Program-made: the position numbers and the translations under genes | Source: Compostibacter hankyongensis | GTDB taxonomy: Bacteria; Bacteroidota; Bacteroidia; Chitinophagales; Chitinophagaceae | Reading direction: 5' to 3' | Assembly: GCF_039541075.1 (NCBI RefSeq) | Contig: NZ_BAABFN010000006.1 | Location: 224,274 to 288,273 of the forward strand | DNA length: 64,000 nucleotides | Notes under the pieces: model-generated | Told to the model about the DNA's origin: nothing | The model's input: the letters and a program-made list of their open reading frames with translations, nothing else | Database searches by the model: none | Part shown: in pieces, positions 1-8,686 of the stretch | Layout of the letters: every line of letters starts with the position of its first letter | Numbering within the stretch: position 1 is the stretch's first letter

Positions 1-458
1 GCTTGTACCGCCGCGGCCTGTACTCCTTTATCAAGCTGACCGTACCGCCGCCCAGCATGCTCATCTTCGACGCCAGCAACCGGGATGTCTGCGAGGTGCA
101 GCGGCTGCGTACCAACACGCCCCTGCAGGCCCTCGTGATGATGAACGATCCCACCGTGCTGGAAGCCTCCCGCGTGCTGGCCGCCAACCTCCTCAGCCAG
201 GGGAGCGGGCAGCAGCAGCTGGTGACCGCCTTCCGCCGGATCGTATGCCGGCGCCCTTCGGCAAAAGAAGTAAAGCTGCTGAACGATTACTGGCAGGACC
301 GGAAAAAATATTTTGCGACACATGCCGCGGAAGCCCGTAAGCTCATCCAGGCCGGGGAATACCCCCAGCGCAAGGATGTGCAGCCCGTGGCGCTTGCCGC
401 CTTCATGCAGGTGGTGAACACCATATACAATATGGATGAAACCATCACGAAAACCTGA
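1..458 (+). CDS. DUF1553 (PSD1) domain protein, C-terminal part
   Basis: The reading frame is open from the window edge, so only about the last 150 residues are present and the true start lies upstream. The segment carries the family hallmarks DASNRDVC and RTNTPLQALVMMNDP, seen at the C-terminus of DUF1553/PSD1 proteins. These are large exported proteins common in Planctomycetes and also found in Bacteroidota; complete members usually carry a cytochrome-c-like (PSCyt) and a DUF1549 region further N-terminal. DUF1553 genes are almost always followed by a DUF1501 gene, as here, where the next start codon is 4 bp past the stop. The molecular function is not established; membership of an exported oxidative or sulfatase-like catabolic operon is inferred from the neighbours. 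Confidence 0.85.
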   Translation, partial: LYRRGLYSFIKLTVPPPSMLIFDASNRDVCEVQRLRTNTPLQALVMMNDPTVLEASRVLAANLLSQGSGQQQLVTAFRRIVCRRPSAKEVKLLNDYWQDRKKYFATHAAEARKLIQAGEYPQRKDVQPVALAAFMQVVNTIYNMDETITKT

Positions 459-462
459 CATT

Positions 463-1920
463 ATGGAAAAAGAAGCCTTAGAGTACGGACTTACGATGAA
501 CCGTCGCCGCTTTCTTTCCCGGCTGAGCCTCGGGTTAGGGACGGTGGCCCTCGGCTCCCTGCTGGTGCCCGGTCTTTTCAGCGGGCTGGGCGGCAGCGAA
601 GAAGAGGAGATGATCCCGGGTCTGCCCCATTTTGCCCCCAAGGCCAAACGGGTGATCTATCTTTTTCAGAACGGCGCGCCCTCCCAGCTCGAAACCTTTG
701 ACTATAAACCCAGGCTGCGGCAGATGATGGGGCAGGAGCTGCCCGCCTCCATCCGCATGGGACAAAGGCTCACCGGCATGACGGCCGGGCAGAGCTCCTT
801 TCCGCTGGTGGGCTCGTACTACGACTTCAAACAATACGGCCAGTCGGGGGCCTGGATCAGCGAAAAGTTTCCCCATATCGCCGGTATCGCGGACGACATC
901 TGCATCGTCAAATCCATGTATACCGAGGCGATCAACCACGACCCCGCCCTCACCTTTTTCCAGACCGGCGCCCAGCAGGGCAACCGCGCCAGCATGGGCG
1001 CCTGGGTCAGCTACGGGCTGGGCACGGAAAACAAAAACCTGCCGGCCTTCTGCGTACTGCTGTCCCGCGGCAAGGGCAACGGGCAGGGCGTATACTCCAA
1101 GCTGTGGAGCAACGGCTTTCTGCCCTCCATTCACCAGGGTGTGCAATTCAGCAGCGGGGACAACCCCATCCTGTATCTGAGCGATCCGAACGGCATGAGC
1201 AAGTCCTCCCGCCGCAAGATGCTGGATCATGTGGCCGAACTGAACGACATGTCCTATCAGCAGTTTGGCGATCCCGAGATCGTTACCCGCATCCAGCAAT
1301 ACGAGATGGCCTACCGCATGCAGACGGCCGTGCCTGAGATCATGGACGTATCCAAAGAACCCGACGATATCATCAAACTGTACGGGGCAGACTGCCTGGT
1401 GCCCGGCACCTATGCCGCCAACTGCCTGCTGGCCCGCAAGCTTTCCGAAAGCGGGGTGCGTTTTGTACAGCTCTATCACCAGGGCTGGGACCAACACGGC
1501 AATCTCCCCAACGAGATGGCCGGCCAGGCCAAAGACGTAGATCAGGCCTCCGCTGCGCTGGTCACCGATCTGAAACAACGCGGCCTGCTCGATGAGACGC
1601 TGGTGATCTGGGGCGGGGAATTCGGACGCACCAACTACTGCCAGGGTAAGATGACCAAGGAAAATTACGGTCGCGACCATCACCCGCGCTGCTTCTCCAT
1701 CTGGATGGCCGGCGGCGGCATCAAGCCGGGAATCGTATACGGCGAGACGGACGACTTCGGCTATAACATCACACAGAACCCGGTGCATGTGCACGATTTC
1801 CAGGCTACCGTGCTCAACCGCCTCGGCCTCGACCACGAAAAGCTTACCTACAAATTCCAGGGCCGCCGCTTCCGGCTGACCGACGTCAGCGGAAAGGTGG
1901 TGAATGATATACTGGTTTGA
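463..1920 (+). CDS. DUF1501 domain protein, Tat-exported
   Basis: 485-residue DUF1501 protein of the alkaline-phosphatase/sulfatase-like superfamily. The N-terminus has a twin-arginine leader (NRRRFLSRLSLGLG) followed by a hydrophobic stretch, so export in folded form is expected. The family region runs to the end, with HHPRCFSIWMAGGG and GIVYGETDDFGY near the C-terminus. The start at 463 was preferred because it lies 4 bp after the DUF1553 stop; an in-frame ATG at 436 would overlap that gene and add nine residues. It is the second gene of the operon and the standard partner of DUF1553. Substrate unknown; hydrolysis of a sulfate or phosphate ester is only a superfamily-level guess. Confidence 0.88.
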   Translation: MEKEALEYGLTMNRRRFLSRLSLGLGTVALGSLLVPGLFSGLGGSEEEEMIPGLPHFAPKAKRVIYLFQNGAPSQLETFDYKPRLRQMMGQELPASIRMGQRLTGMTAGQSSFPLVGSYYDFKQYGQSGAWISEKFPHIAGIADDICIVKSMYTEAINHDPALTFFQTGAQQGNRASMGAWVSYGLGTENKNLPAFCVLLSRGKGNGQGVYSKLWSNGFLPSIHQGVQFSSGDNPILYLSDPNGMSKSSRRKMLDHVAELNDMSYQQFGDPEIVTRIQQYEMAYRMQTAVPEIMDVSKEPDDIIKLYGADCLVPGTYAANCLLARKLSESGVRFVQLYHQGWDQHGNLPNEMAGQAKDVDQASAALVTDLKQRGLLDETLVIWGGEFGRTNYCQGKMTKENYGRDHHPRCFSIWMAGGGIKPGIVYGETDDFGYNITQNPVHVHDFQATVLNRLGLDHEKLTYKFQGRRFRLTDVSGKVVNDILV

Positions 1921-1961
1921 TCAGACAGAACGTTTTACCCAATCTTTATACGCTACACAAC

Positions 1962-2987
1962 ATGAACAGAAGAAACTTTGTAAAACAGGCCGCAGTAACC
2001 GGCGCGGGAATATTCCTGACCAGGGACCTGCTGGCAAGACCCAAAGGCCCCGTATACGGTCATAATGGGATGCGCTACCGCATGGACAACAAATGGGGCA
2101 ATCTCGATCCCCATCTCCATCCGGTAAACGATTGCCACGAAATGGTGCAGGACAGCAAAGGCCGTATCATATTGCTTACCAACGAAACCAAAAACAATAT
2201 CCTTATCTACAGCAAATCCGGCCGCCTGCTGGATTTCTGGGGACACGAGTTCCCCGGCGCGCACGGACTGACCCTGGTGAATGAGAACGGCGAAGAGTTC
2301 CTGTTCATCACCGATATCAAGCGGCACCAGGTGTTCAAGACCACCATGACCGGCCGGATCCTGATGACGATCGACTATCCGCAGGAGCCGGGTATATACC
2401 AGAAAAAAGAGCAATTCGTCCCGACGGAAACCACCTACACAAACAAAGGAGATTTCTATATCGCCGACGGCTACGGCGCCCAGTATGTGCTCCACTATGA
2501 TCACAAAGGCAAGCTGCTGAACTATTTCGGGGGACGCGGCGACGGAGACGCCCATCTCGATAACGCCCACGGGATACTGGTGGACCATCGCCCCGAAAAT
2601 CCGCTGCTCCTGGTTACCGACCGCACGCGAACCTGCTTCAAGCGGTTCAGCCTGAAGGGAGAGCTGATGGATGTGCTGCATCTGCCCGGTGCCTGCGTAT
2701 GCCGTCCCGTGATCCATGGAGATCACCTCTATGCAGCCGTGCTGCGCTCTCCGGACATGAGCAAGGAAGCCAGCGGCTTTGTAACGATACTGGACAAAAG
2801 CGGAAAAGTAGTCTCCAACATCGGGGGCACCGAACCGGTCTATAAGGACGGACAGCTGCAGCAGATGGTACAGGCGGACAAGATATTCATCCACCCGCAC
2901 GATGTATGCGTGGATGATGAGGAAAACCTGTACGTGGCCCAATGGGCTTCCGGAAAAGTATATCCGTATAAATTCACACGGGTATAA
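1962..2987 (+). CDS. NHL-type six-bladed beta-propeller protein, exported
   Basis: 341 residues with a Tat-like leader (NRRNFVKQAAVTGAGIFL), then repeated segments of the NHL/6-bladed propeller type, such as the blade-like stretches around VTDRTRTCFKRF and HPHDVCVDDEENLYVAQW. The ATG at 1962 is chosen because it starts the leader; a TTG at 1917 would overlap the DUF1501 stop and add a non-leader-like extension. It is 41 bp behind DUF1501 and in the same operon. Propellers of this class bind ligands or proteins or have lyase/lactonase-like activity; which applies cannot be told. The protein probably works in the periplasm with the DUF1501/DUF1553 pair. Confidence 0.75.
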   Translation: MNRRNFVKQAAVTGAGIFLTRDLLARPKGPVYGHNGMRYRMDNKWGNLDPHLHPVNDCHEMVQDSKGRIILLTNETKNNILIYSKSGRLLDFWGHEFPGAHGLTLVNENGEEFLFITDIKRHQVFKTTMTGRILMTIDYPQEPGIYQKKEQFVPTETTYTNKGDFYIADGYGAQYVLHYDHKGKLLNYFGGRGDGDAHLDNAHGILVDHRPENPLLLVTDRTRTCFKRFSLKGELMDVLHLPGACVCRPVIHGDHLYAAVLRSPDMSKEASGFVTILDKSGKVVSNIGGTEPVYKDGQLQQMVQADKIFIHPHDVCVDDEENLYVAQWASGKVYPYKFTRV

Positions 2988-2989
2988 AG

Positions 2990-3040
2990 GTTTCACCTGC
3001 CCGCCGCAAAGCTACGGCAGGCGGGTCCGACCCTTGAAAC
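2990..3040. repeat. GC-rich stem-loop between operon genes
   Basis: Outer arms GTTTCA (2990-2995) and TGAAAC (3035-3040) enclose a second inverted pair at 2996-3006 and 3015-3025 that can form 11 base pairs with one G-U and one mismatch. It fills most of the 65 bp between the propeller gene and the cytochrome/LRR gene. There is no U-tract, so it is not an obvious intrinsic terminator. It may shape mRNA stability or differential expression within the operon. Confidence 0.5.
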
Positions 3041-3052
3041 AAATATTCACGG

Positions 3053-5203
3053 ATGAAACTGAAGTCGATTGCCGGCAGCATCCTGTTTGCCGCCAACCTC
3101 TTTCTGCTCCTTCTGCTGGTTTTCGGGAACAGGATCGCGGAGCCTGCCTGGCTCCAGGTGATCGGCCGCATGCATCCCCTGCTGCTGCATTTCCCCATCG
3201 TGATCCTGCTGATGGCTTTCCTGTGGGAATGGCTGCCCCTGCGCGCCGACCCCGCACACCGATCCCTGTACCAAAGCGTAGATACCCTGCTGCTGCTGAC
3301 CGGCTCGCTTACGGCCGTGATCACGGCCATTATGGGCATGTTGCTTTCGCTGCAGGGCGGCTATGAGGGCCATACCGTGCAGTGGCACAAGTGGACCGGC
3401 GTAGCCATCGCCTTTCTTTCCTACGGTTATTACAACTACCGGCAGATGCAGCCGGCCTTTACCCTGGTCAACAAGATATCCGGCCCGCTGATCGCGGTAT
3501 GCCTGGTGGTGGCCGGTCATTTCGGGGCGGGCATCACCCACGGCAGCGGATTTCTGTGGCAACCTATCGAAGCCTCCCGGAAAAAAGCGCCCGTGCCTTT
3601 CGAGAAGGCCGTGGTATTCGACGACCTCGTAAAGCCGGTGCTTGAGGCAAAATGCATGAGCTGCCACAACCGGGACAAGGCCAAGGGCAGGCTGGTCATG
3701 GAAACCGCCAAACGCCTGCTCAAAGGAGGCAAGCACGGAAAGCTGTTCGTAGCCGGCAAACCCGAGCTGAGCCTGCTGTTGAAAAGGATACACCTACCCC
3801 TGGAAGACGACGATCATATGCCTCCGGAAGGTAAGCCCGCGCTCACCGATGCCGAGATGGACCTGCTGTACTGGTGGATCAAGTCCGGCGCGCCGATGGA
3901 TCAAAAGGTAGCCGCTCTCCCGGCTAAGGATTCTCTCCGGATACTGGCTATGGATTTCTTAAAACCGCCGCATGAAGCGCCCGAGTCGTACGATTTCGCC
4001 GCTGCGGACGAAAAGCAGGTACAGCAGCTGAGCAACAACTACCGGGTAATAACCCCGCTGGCCGAAGGATCGCCCGCGCTCAGCGTTGACTTTTATAACA
4101 AGAACGCCTATACGCCAAAGTCGGTAGAAGAGCTGAAGCCGCTGGAAGAGCAGATCGTTTCGCTCAACCTCTCGAAGATGCCGGTAAAGGATGCCGACCT
4201 GAAAGTCATCAGTCGCTTTCCCAACCTGCGGACGCTCAACCTGAACTTTACGGACATCACCGGCAAGGGCCTGAAAGCGCTGGACGGCCTGAAACACCTG
4301 CACAGCCTTTCGGTCTCCGGCACGAAGGTGGACTATGCCTCCATGGCCCGGCTGAAGACGCTGCCGGCGCTGAAGGAAGTATATGCCTGGTCTACCGCGC
4401 TGAAGGAAGCGGACGTAGCCCGCCTCAGGAAGCAGCTGGAAAAGATAAGCTTTGAGACCGGATACCGCGATACCGCCCACCAGGTGCTGCCCCTCAGCCC
4501 GCCCCTGGTGACCCAGGCGGGCATCTTCAGCGACTCCGTGCAGATACAGCTCCGGCATGTGGTATCGGGAGTACATATCCGCTATACCCTGGACGGCACA
4601 GAGCCGGACAGCCTGCAATCGCCGGTCTACAAGACGCCCTTCGTGATCCGCGAAAATACGGTTTTAAAAGCCAGGGCTTTTAAAACAGGATGGCGGGGCA
4701 GCAATCCTGTGCGGGCGCAATATCTGAAATCGGCCTACCGGCCGGACAGCATTATCCTGCTCTCCGCCCCCGATGGACAATACAGCGGCAAGGGCGGCCT
4801 TGTGCTGGCCGATAAAGAACTGGGCGATATGAATTACGGCAACGGGCAATGGGTGGGCTATCATGGCGGCGACATGCAGGTGCTGCTCCTTTTTCACGAA
4901 CCGGTGACCCTGCATACGGTAGCCCTCAACTTCCTGGATCATATACCGAGAGCCATTTTTCCACCCTCGCTCGTGGAGGTCTGGGGCGGTACCGACCGGG
5001 ATCATATGAAGCTGATGGGCAAAACGTCGCCGGTCATGCCGGATAAAGACACACCGCCGGCGCCGCTGCTGGTGACCACGGAGGCGGACGGCGCCGTGCG
5101 CTGTATCCGCATTGTGGCCCGTCCGCTGAAGCAGCTGCCGGCCTGGCATGCGGCAAAAGGGCAACCCGCCTGGCTACTCGCCAGCGAAGTCCTGCTCAAC
5201 TGA
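3053..5203 (+). CDS. Membrane DUF2231-like / cytochrome c / LRR / chitobiase-C-domain fusion
   Basis: 716 residues. Residues 1-165 hold a signal-anchor and several membrane helices with the motif HPLLLHFPIV, as in DUF2231-type proteins. A planctomycete-type cytochrome c follows: CMSCH at 201-205 for haem attachment and a candidate axial Met in HMPPEG (Met256). Residues about 360-460 are leucine-rich repeats (LRTLNLNFTDITGKGL). About 490-575 resembles the chitobiase/hexosaminidase C-terminal domain (YTLDGTEPDS, VIRENTVLKARAFK), and the last 130 residues look like a discoidin-type carbohydrate-binding fold. It is the fourth gene of the DUF1553 operon. The design suggests a membrane haem protein that docks on a glycan or protein outside the cell membrane and passes electrons. 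Its stop overlaps the convergent nagB-like gene by 30 bp. Confidence 0.8.
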   Translation: MKLKSIAGSILFAANLFLLLLLVFGNRIAEPAWLQVIGRMHPLLLHFPIVILLMAFLWEWLPLRADPAHRSLYQSVDTLLLLTGSLTAVITAIMGMLLSLQGGYEGHTVQWHKWTGVAIAFLSYGYYNYRQMQPAFTLVNKISGPLIAVCLVVAGHFGAGITHGSGFLWQPIEASRKKAPVPFEKAVVFDDLVKPVLEAKCMSCHNRDKAKGRLVMETAKRLLKGGKHGKLFVAGKPELSLLLKRIHLPLEDDDHMPPEGKPALTDAEMDLLYWWIKSGAPMDQKVAALPAKDSLRILAMDFLKPPHEAPESYDFAAADEKQVQQLSNNYRVITPLAEGSPALSVDFYNKNAYTPKSVEELKPLEEQIVSLNLSKMPVKDADLKVISRFPNLRTLNLNFTDITGKGLKALDGLKHLHSLSVSGTKVDYASMARLKTLPALKEVYAWSTALKEADVARLRKQLEKISFETGYRDTAHQVLPLSPPLVTQAGIFSDSVQIQLRHVVSGVHIRYTLDGTEPDSLQSPVYKTPFVIRENTVLKARAFKTGWRGSNPVRAQYLKSAYRPDSIILLSAPDGQYSGKGGLVLADKELGDMNYGNGQWVGYHGGDMQVLLLFHEPVTLHTVALNFLDHIPRAIFPPSLVEVWGGTDRDHMKLMGKTSPVMPDKDTPPAPLLVTTEADGAVRCIRIVARPLKQLPAWHAAKGQPAWLLASEVLLN

Positions 5204-5986
5204 TCCCTCCGCCGGAGGCATACCGCTCAGCATCTCCGCACTCTCCCTGTCGACATACAGCACGGCATGGTTCTGTGTGCGCAGTATGGTGGAGGGGTAC
5301 TGTTCGCCAAGGGGCGAATACAAGGTATGATAAACCGCCTGCCGTTTGTTTTTGCCCGGCACCATACAAAAGATATAAGGTGCGCGCAGCAGCGCCGGTA
5401 TGGTTAAGGTCAGGGCATGTGCGGGCACCTCGCCGATATGGCTGAAGCAGCCGTCGTGCACCTGCTGAAGACGGCAGGCGGCATCCAGCTCCACGGCTTT
5501 CACCGCCCGGCTATCGTTGAAATCCGCCACATGCGGATCGTTGAAGGCGATATGGTTGTTTTCCCCGATACCCATGAATACGATGTCCGCCGGGAACCGC
5601 TCCAGCAACGCGGCATAGCGGGCGCACTCCGTTTCAATATCTTCCGCATTGCCATCCAGGTAATCCACCGAACGGAACGGCAGCTTTGCAAAGATGCGGT
5701 CTTTCAGAAAACGGCCGAAAGCCTGTGGGGCTTCGGCAGGCAGGCCTACATACTCATCCATGTGAAAGGCGCGGATGCGGGACCAGTCAATCCCCGGCTC
5801 CCCGCAAAGCGCTTCCAGGAATTCCTGCTGAGAAGGTGCAGCCGCAAAAATGAGATGAAGCTCCGGCTGCCGTTCCAGCAGCTCCCGGAGCCTGGCCGCC
5901 GCTTCCCCGGCCGCTTTGCGGCCCATGGTTCCGCGGTCCGGATAAATCTTTACGGTCAGCCGGCCGGCCTTAAAAGTTTGTTCCAT
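5174..5986 (-). CDS. NagB-family glucosamine-6-phosphate deaminase-like protein
   Basis: 270 residues, the usual length of NagB, which converts glucosamine-6-phosphate to fructose-6-phosphate and ammonia in the cytoplasm. The family motif MDEYVGLP is intact with its general-base Asp at residue 77. The second active-site motif reads GIGENNHIAFNDP (139-151) where E. coli NagB has GVGNDGHIAFNEP: the His is kept (145), but the position of Asp141 is Asn143 and that of Glu148 is Asp150. The ring-opening step may therefore differ, or the substrate may be another amino sugar phosphate. It is transcribed away from the galactonokinase gene across a 297-bp gap and overlaps the end of the upstream plus-strand operon. 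Confidence 0.8.
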   Translation of the reverse strand: MEQTFKAGRLTVKIYPDRGTMGRKAAGEAAARLRELLERQPELHLIFAAAPSQQEFLEALCGEPGIDWSRIRAFHMDEYVGLPAEAPQAFGRFLKDRIFAKLPFRSVDYLDGNAEDIETECARYAALLERFPADIVFMGIGENNHIAFNDPHVADFNDSRAVKAVELDAACRLQQVHDGCFSHIGEVPAHALTLTIPALLRAPYIFCMVPGKNKRQAVYHTLYSPLGEQYPSTILRTQNHAVLYVDRESAEMLSGMPPAEGSVEQDFAGE

Positions 5987-6097
5987 CCGTATCGGTTATA
6001 CCGCAATGCCAAGGCCGATCGCGGTGTGATAAAAAACAGGGTTACCGAGACAGCCGATCCTGCAGGGCGGATATGCAGCCGCTTCATGCAGAGATTT

Positions 6098-6111
6098 CGG
6101 GTACGTACCCG
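6098..6111. promoter_or_regulatory. 14-bp perfect palindrome in a divergent promoter gap
   Basis: CGGGTACGTACCCG is a perfect inverted repeat in the 297-bp region between the divergent nagB-like gene (start 5986) and the galactonokinase gene (start 6284). Position and symmetry suit a dimeric repressor site. No regulator gene is adjacent and no clear TAnnTTTG element was found in this gap, so the assignment is tentative. Nothing else was recognised in the gap. Confidence 0.35.
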
Positions 6112-6283
6112 TTCCCGGTCCAAAGAAAAGCATTTTTTATCAAAAAGCGGCGACCTTATGCGTCCGTTTTTGCAATGGACGGCACTCCCGATATCCTCCC
6201 CCGCACGATTTGGGCCGGGAAGCCCTCGCAGCTGTCATCCGCGAAGACCCTTCCGTAAAAATGAATTATCTTTCCCGGCAGAG

Positions 6284-7243
6284 ATGGCGCATTCTTTTTT
6301 TATCAGCATAGACTGGGGTACCACCAATTTCAGGCTCCGGCTGGCGGAGCTTCCGGAGCTGCATGTCCGGGAAACGATCACTGCGCCGGTTGGCGTCAGG
6401 GATATTTATCAGCAGTGGCAGCAGGAAGGCGGAGACCGGGAAACGTTTTTCCTGTCTTTCCTGACGCAGCAGGCTGCGCGGCTGAAAACGCCCTGCCCCG
6501 CCAATATCCCCTTCGTGATTTCGGGGATGGCCTCCTCGAATATCGGGATCCGGGAGCTGCCCTATGCGCCGCTGCCGTTTACCCTGAACGGGGCGGGACT
6601 TTCCGTAGTACCGCTGCAGCACACCCTGTTTCCGCAGGAGATTTACCTGATCTCCGGCGTAAGCACCACGGCAGACGTCATGCGCGGCGAAGAAGTACAG
6701 CTCATCGGGTTGGCCGGCACGGAAGAAACCGCCGGCGATGCGATCTATATCCTCCCCGGCACGCACAGCAAACATATCTTTTGCCGGAACGGCGCCGTAT
6801 CGCATTTTACCACCTTCATGACCGGCGAGTTGTTTGAAACGATCACGAAGCATACGCTGCTGTCCCGGTCGGTGGCCGTGCCGGAAGACGGCGTGCAGGG
6901 TACTCCGGCCTTTGACGAAGGTGTGAAGGACAGCCGGACAGGAGGGTCCATCCTGCAAACGCTGTTCGGTATCCGGGCGCGGCAGCTGCTGGGTAGCCGG
7001 ACGGTTTGGGAAAACTACAGCTACCTGAGCGGTCTGCTGATCGGTGAAGAAATCCGTACTTTGCAGCGCCATGATACCGGAAAGATATGGCTCTGCGCAG
7101 GGGGAGCATTGCAGGCGCCCTACGCCCGGGCGCTGGAGCTGTGCGGTTTTTCCGGCCGGGCGGAGATTATACCGCCCTCTGCCGCAGAGGCTGCTGTTGT
7201 ACGGGGCCAGGCCAGGATCATGCAGCAGCGGAGCATCTTTTAA
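6284..7243 (+). CDS. dgoK: 2-dehydro-3-deoxygalactonokinase
   Basis: 319 residues of the DgoK family, which phosphorylates 2-keto-3-deoxygalactonate with ATP in the De Ley-Doudoroff pathway. The N-terminal phosphate-binding motif of the sugar-kinase/Hsp70 fold is present (SIDWGTTNFRLRL), as are the family segments ISGMASSNIG, ILPGTHSKHI and MTGELFETI. The start at 6284 is chosen because the frame upstream runs antisense to the nagB-like gene and has no matching family sequence. The aldolase for the next step begins 80 bp downstream on the same strand, so the two probably form one unit. Galactonate dehydratase and a galactonate transporter are not in the window. Confidence 0.9.
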   Translation: MAHSFFISIDWGTTNFRLRLAELPELHVRETITAPVGVRDIYQQWQQEGGDRETFFLSFLTQQAARLKTPCPANIPFVISGMASSNIGIRELPYAPLPFTLNGAGLSVVPLQHTLFPQEIYLISGVSTTADVMRGEEVQLIGLAGTEETAGDAIYILPGTHSKHIFCRNGAVSHFTTFMTGELFETITKHTLLSRSVAVPEDGVQGTPAFDEGVKDSRTGGSILQTLFGIRARQLLGSRTVWENYSYLSGLLIGEEIRTLQRHDTGKIWLCAGGALQAPYARALELCGFSGRAEIIPPSAAEAAVVRGQARIMQQRSIF

Positions 7244-7323
7244 TAACAACGCCGGGCGTCTTTTCCAGCTGCGGCAACACACAAAGCATTTCATCCGTCA
7301 ATATTCGGTTTCAAGCTTAAAAC

Positions 7324-7977
7324 ATGTCTGATCGTATCTTTTCGCAGGAAGCTTTTGAACGCATGCCGGTTATCGGCATCATGCGGAACTTCGCCCCCGC
7401 CGTTACCGCTGCGGTAGTGCCGCTTTTTGAAAAAGCAGGGTTTACCACCCTGGAGATCACGATGAATTCAGCCGGGGCGGAAGATATTATCCGCGATCTG
7501 GTGGCCCGTTATCCCGGGCTCAACATCGGCGCCGGCACGGTTTGCGAAATGACCGATCTGGAGCGGGCGCTGGCGGCAGGCGCTTCCTTTATCGTTACCC
7601 CGATCGTGAACGAGGAGATCATCCTCCACTGCGCCGCTGATCATATCCCCGTCTTCCCCGGCGCGCTTACCCCTACAGAGGTATACCGGGCCTGGAAGCT
7701 GGGCGCGTCGGCCGTAAAGGTATTTCCTTCCGCACAATACGGCGCGGCTTATATCCGCGACCTGAAAGCCCCGTTGCAGCAAGTGCCGCTGCTGCCTACC
7801 GGCGGCGTATCCCTAAAAAATATTGCGGACTTCTTCGCAGCCGGCGCTATGGGTGCGGGCATGGGCAGCACCCTTTTTGACAAAACGCTGATCGCCGCCG
7901 GCGATTTCGAAGCCCTGTACCATCATTTTGAGCAACTGGCCGCGACCGTCAAAGCCTGTCTTTCCAGGCAGGCCTGA
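7324..7977 (+). CDS. 2-dehydro-3-deoxy-6-phosphogalactonate/-gluconate aldolase
   Basis: 217 residues, class I aldolase of the KDPG/KDPGal (Eda/DgoA) family, cleaving the phosphorylated 2-keto-3-deoxy sugar acid to pyruvate and glyceraldehyde-3-phosphate. Glu44 in LEITMNS and the Schiff-base Lys132 in SAVKVFPS are present, with LPTGGVS as the phosphate-binding turn. The kinase next to it favours 2-dehydro-3-deoxy-6-phosphogalactonate as substrate; members of this family often act on both epimers, so eda is an equally valid name. The reading frame is intact and of normal length. Confidence 0.88.
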   Translation: MSDRIFSQEAFERMPVIGIMRNFAPAVTAAVVPLFEKAGFTTLEITMNSAGAEDIIRDLVARYPGLNIGAGTVCEMTDLERALAAGASFIVTPIVNEEIILHCAADHIPVFPGALTPTEVYRAWKLGASAVKVFPSAQYGAAYIRDLKAPLQQVPLLPTGGVSLKNIADFFAAGAMGAGMGSTLFDKTLIAAGDFEALYHHFEQLAATVKACLSRQA

Positions 7978-8040
7978 GCCTGCCCCCGCTGTGTCTTCTC
8001 GTTTATTATTTTTATATTTACCCCTGCTCATTATGTTACG

Positions 8041-8616
8041 GTGGCAGTCGACACATTACACGAACACGAATTATTTCGGCGGATAGCTCAGGGGGACGAA
8101 GGGGCCTTCCGGGAAATCTTTGACCGTTACCGGGGAAGATTGTATGCGGCCGCCCTGAAGATGACACGCTCCGCTCACCTCGCCGAAGAGATCGTACAGG
8201 AAAGCTTTGTCACCCTATGGCTGCACCGGCTGAAGCTGGAAACGGTGGACCGCCCTTCCGCTTATCTCTTTACGATAGCACAAAATGCCATATACGCGCA
8301 TTTCAGAAAGGGAATGCTTGAAAAAAAGATGCGGGAAAATGCGGGCGCACGGCTCACGCAGACGGAATATGCCGTCGAAGAGCGGCTGGTTTTTAAGGAA
8401 CGCCAGCAGCTGTTGCAAAATATCCTGCGGCAGCTGCCCCTGCAGCAGCAGCTTGTTTATCAGCTCAGCAAGCAGGAAGGCCTCAGCCGCAGCGAAATAG
8501 CCGACCGGCTGCAGGTATCGCCCCATACTGTAAAGAATCACCTGCTAAAAGCGGTGAAATATATCCGCACCCATTTTCACCGGGGCATGATCATCCTGCT
8601 GCTGCTCTTCGCCTGA
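8041..8616 (+). CDS. ECF sigma factor of polysaccharide locus 1
   Basis: 191-residue RNA polymerase sigma-70 factor of the extracytoplasmic-function class. Region 2 (EGAFREIFDRYRGRLYAAAL, AEEIVQESFVTLWL) and region 4 (LSRSEIADRLQVSPHTVKNHLLKAV) are both clear, and the C-terminus ends in a short hydrophobic tail often seen in Bacteroidota sigma factors of this group. It begins with GTG; the ATG at 8033 is out of frame. A FecR-type anti-sigma gene follows after 70 bp and then an STN-containing SusC, the standard set in which receptor occupancy releases the sigma factor. The expected target is the promoter of the downstream susC operon. Confidence 0.9.
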   Translation: MAVDTLHEHELFRRIAQGDEGAFREIFDRYRGRLYAAALKMTRSAHLAEEIVQESFVTLWLHRLKLETVDRPSAYLFTIAQNAIYAHFRKGMLEKKMRENAGARLTQTEYAVEERLVFKERQQLLQNILRQLPLQQQLVYQLSKQEGLSRSEIADRLQVSPHTVKNHLLKAVKYIRTHFHRGMIILLLLFA

Positions 8617-8686
8617 GCTTTTCAAAAAAATTTTTCTCCGGGTAGTACAACGCCGCGTTTCTTTACTCTTATCTTATACGCACCGG

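Noticed and set aside
535..1836. Long open frame on the minus strand opposite the DUF1501 gene
   Set aside because: Antisense shadow of a GC-rich gene; the plus-strand frame has a Tat leader and clear family motifs, the minus one does not.
1953..2996. Long minus-strand frame opposite the propeller gene
   Set aside because: Shadow frame with no recognisable motif; the plus frame has leader and propeller blades.
5417..6283. Upstream extension of the dgoK frame
   Set aside because: It runs antisense through the nagB-like gene and the promoter gap; DgoK homology begins only after 6284.
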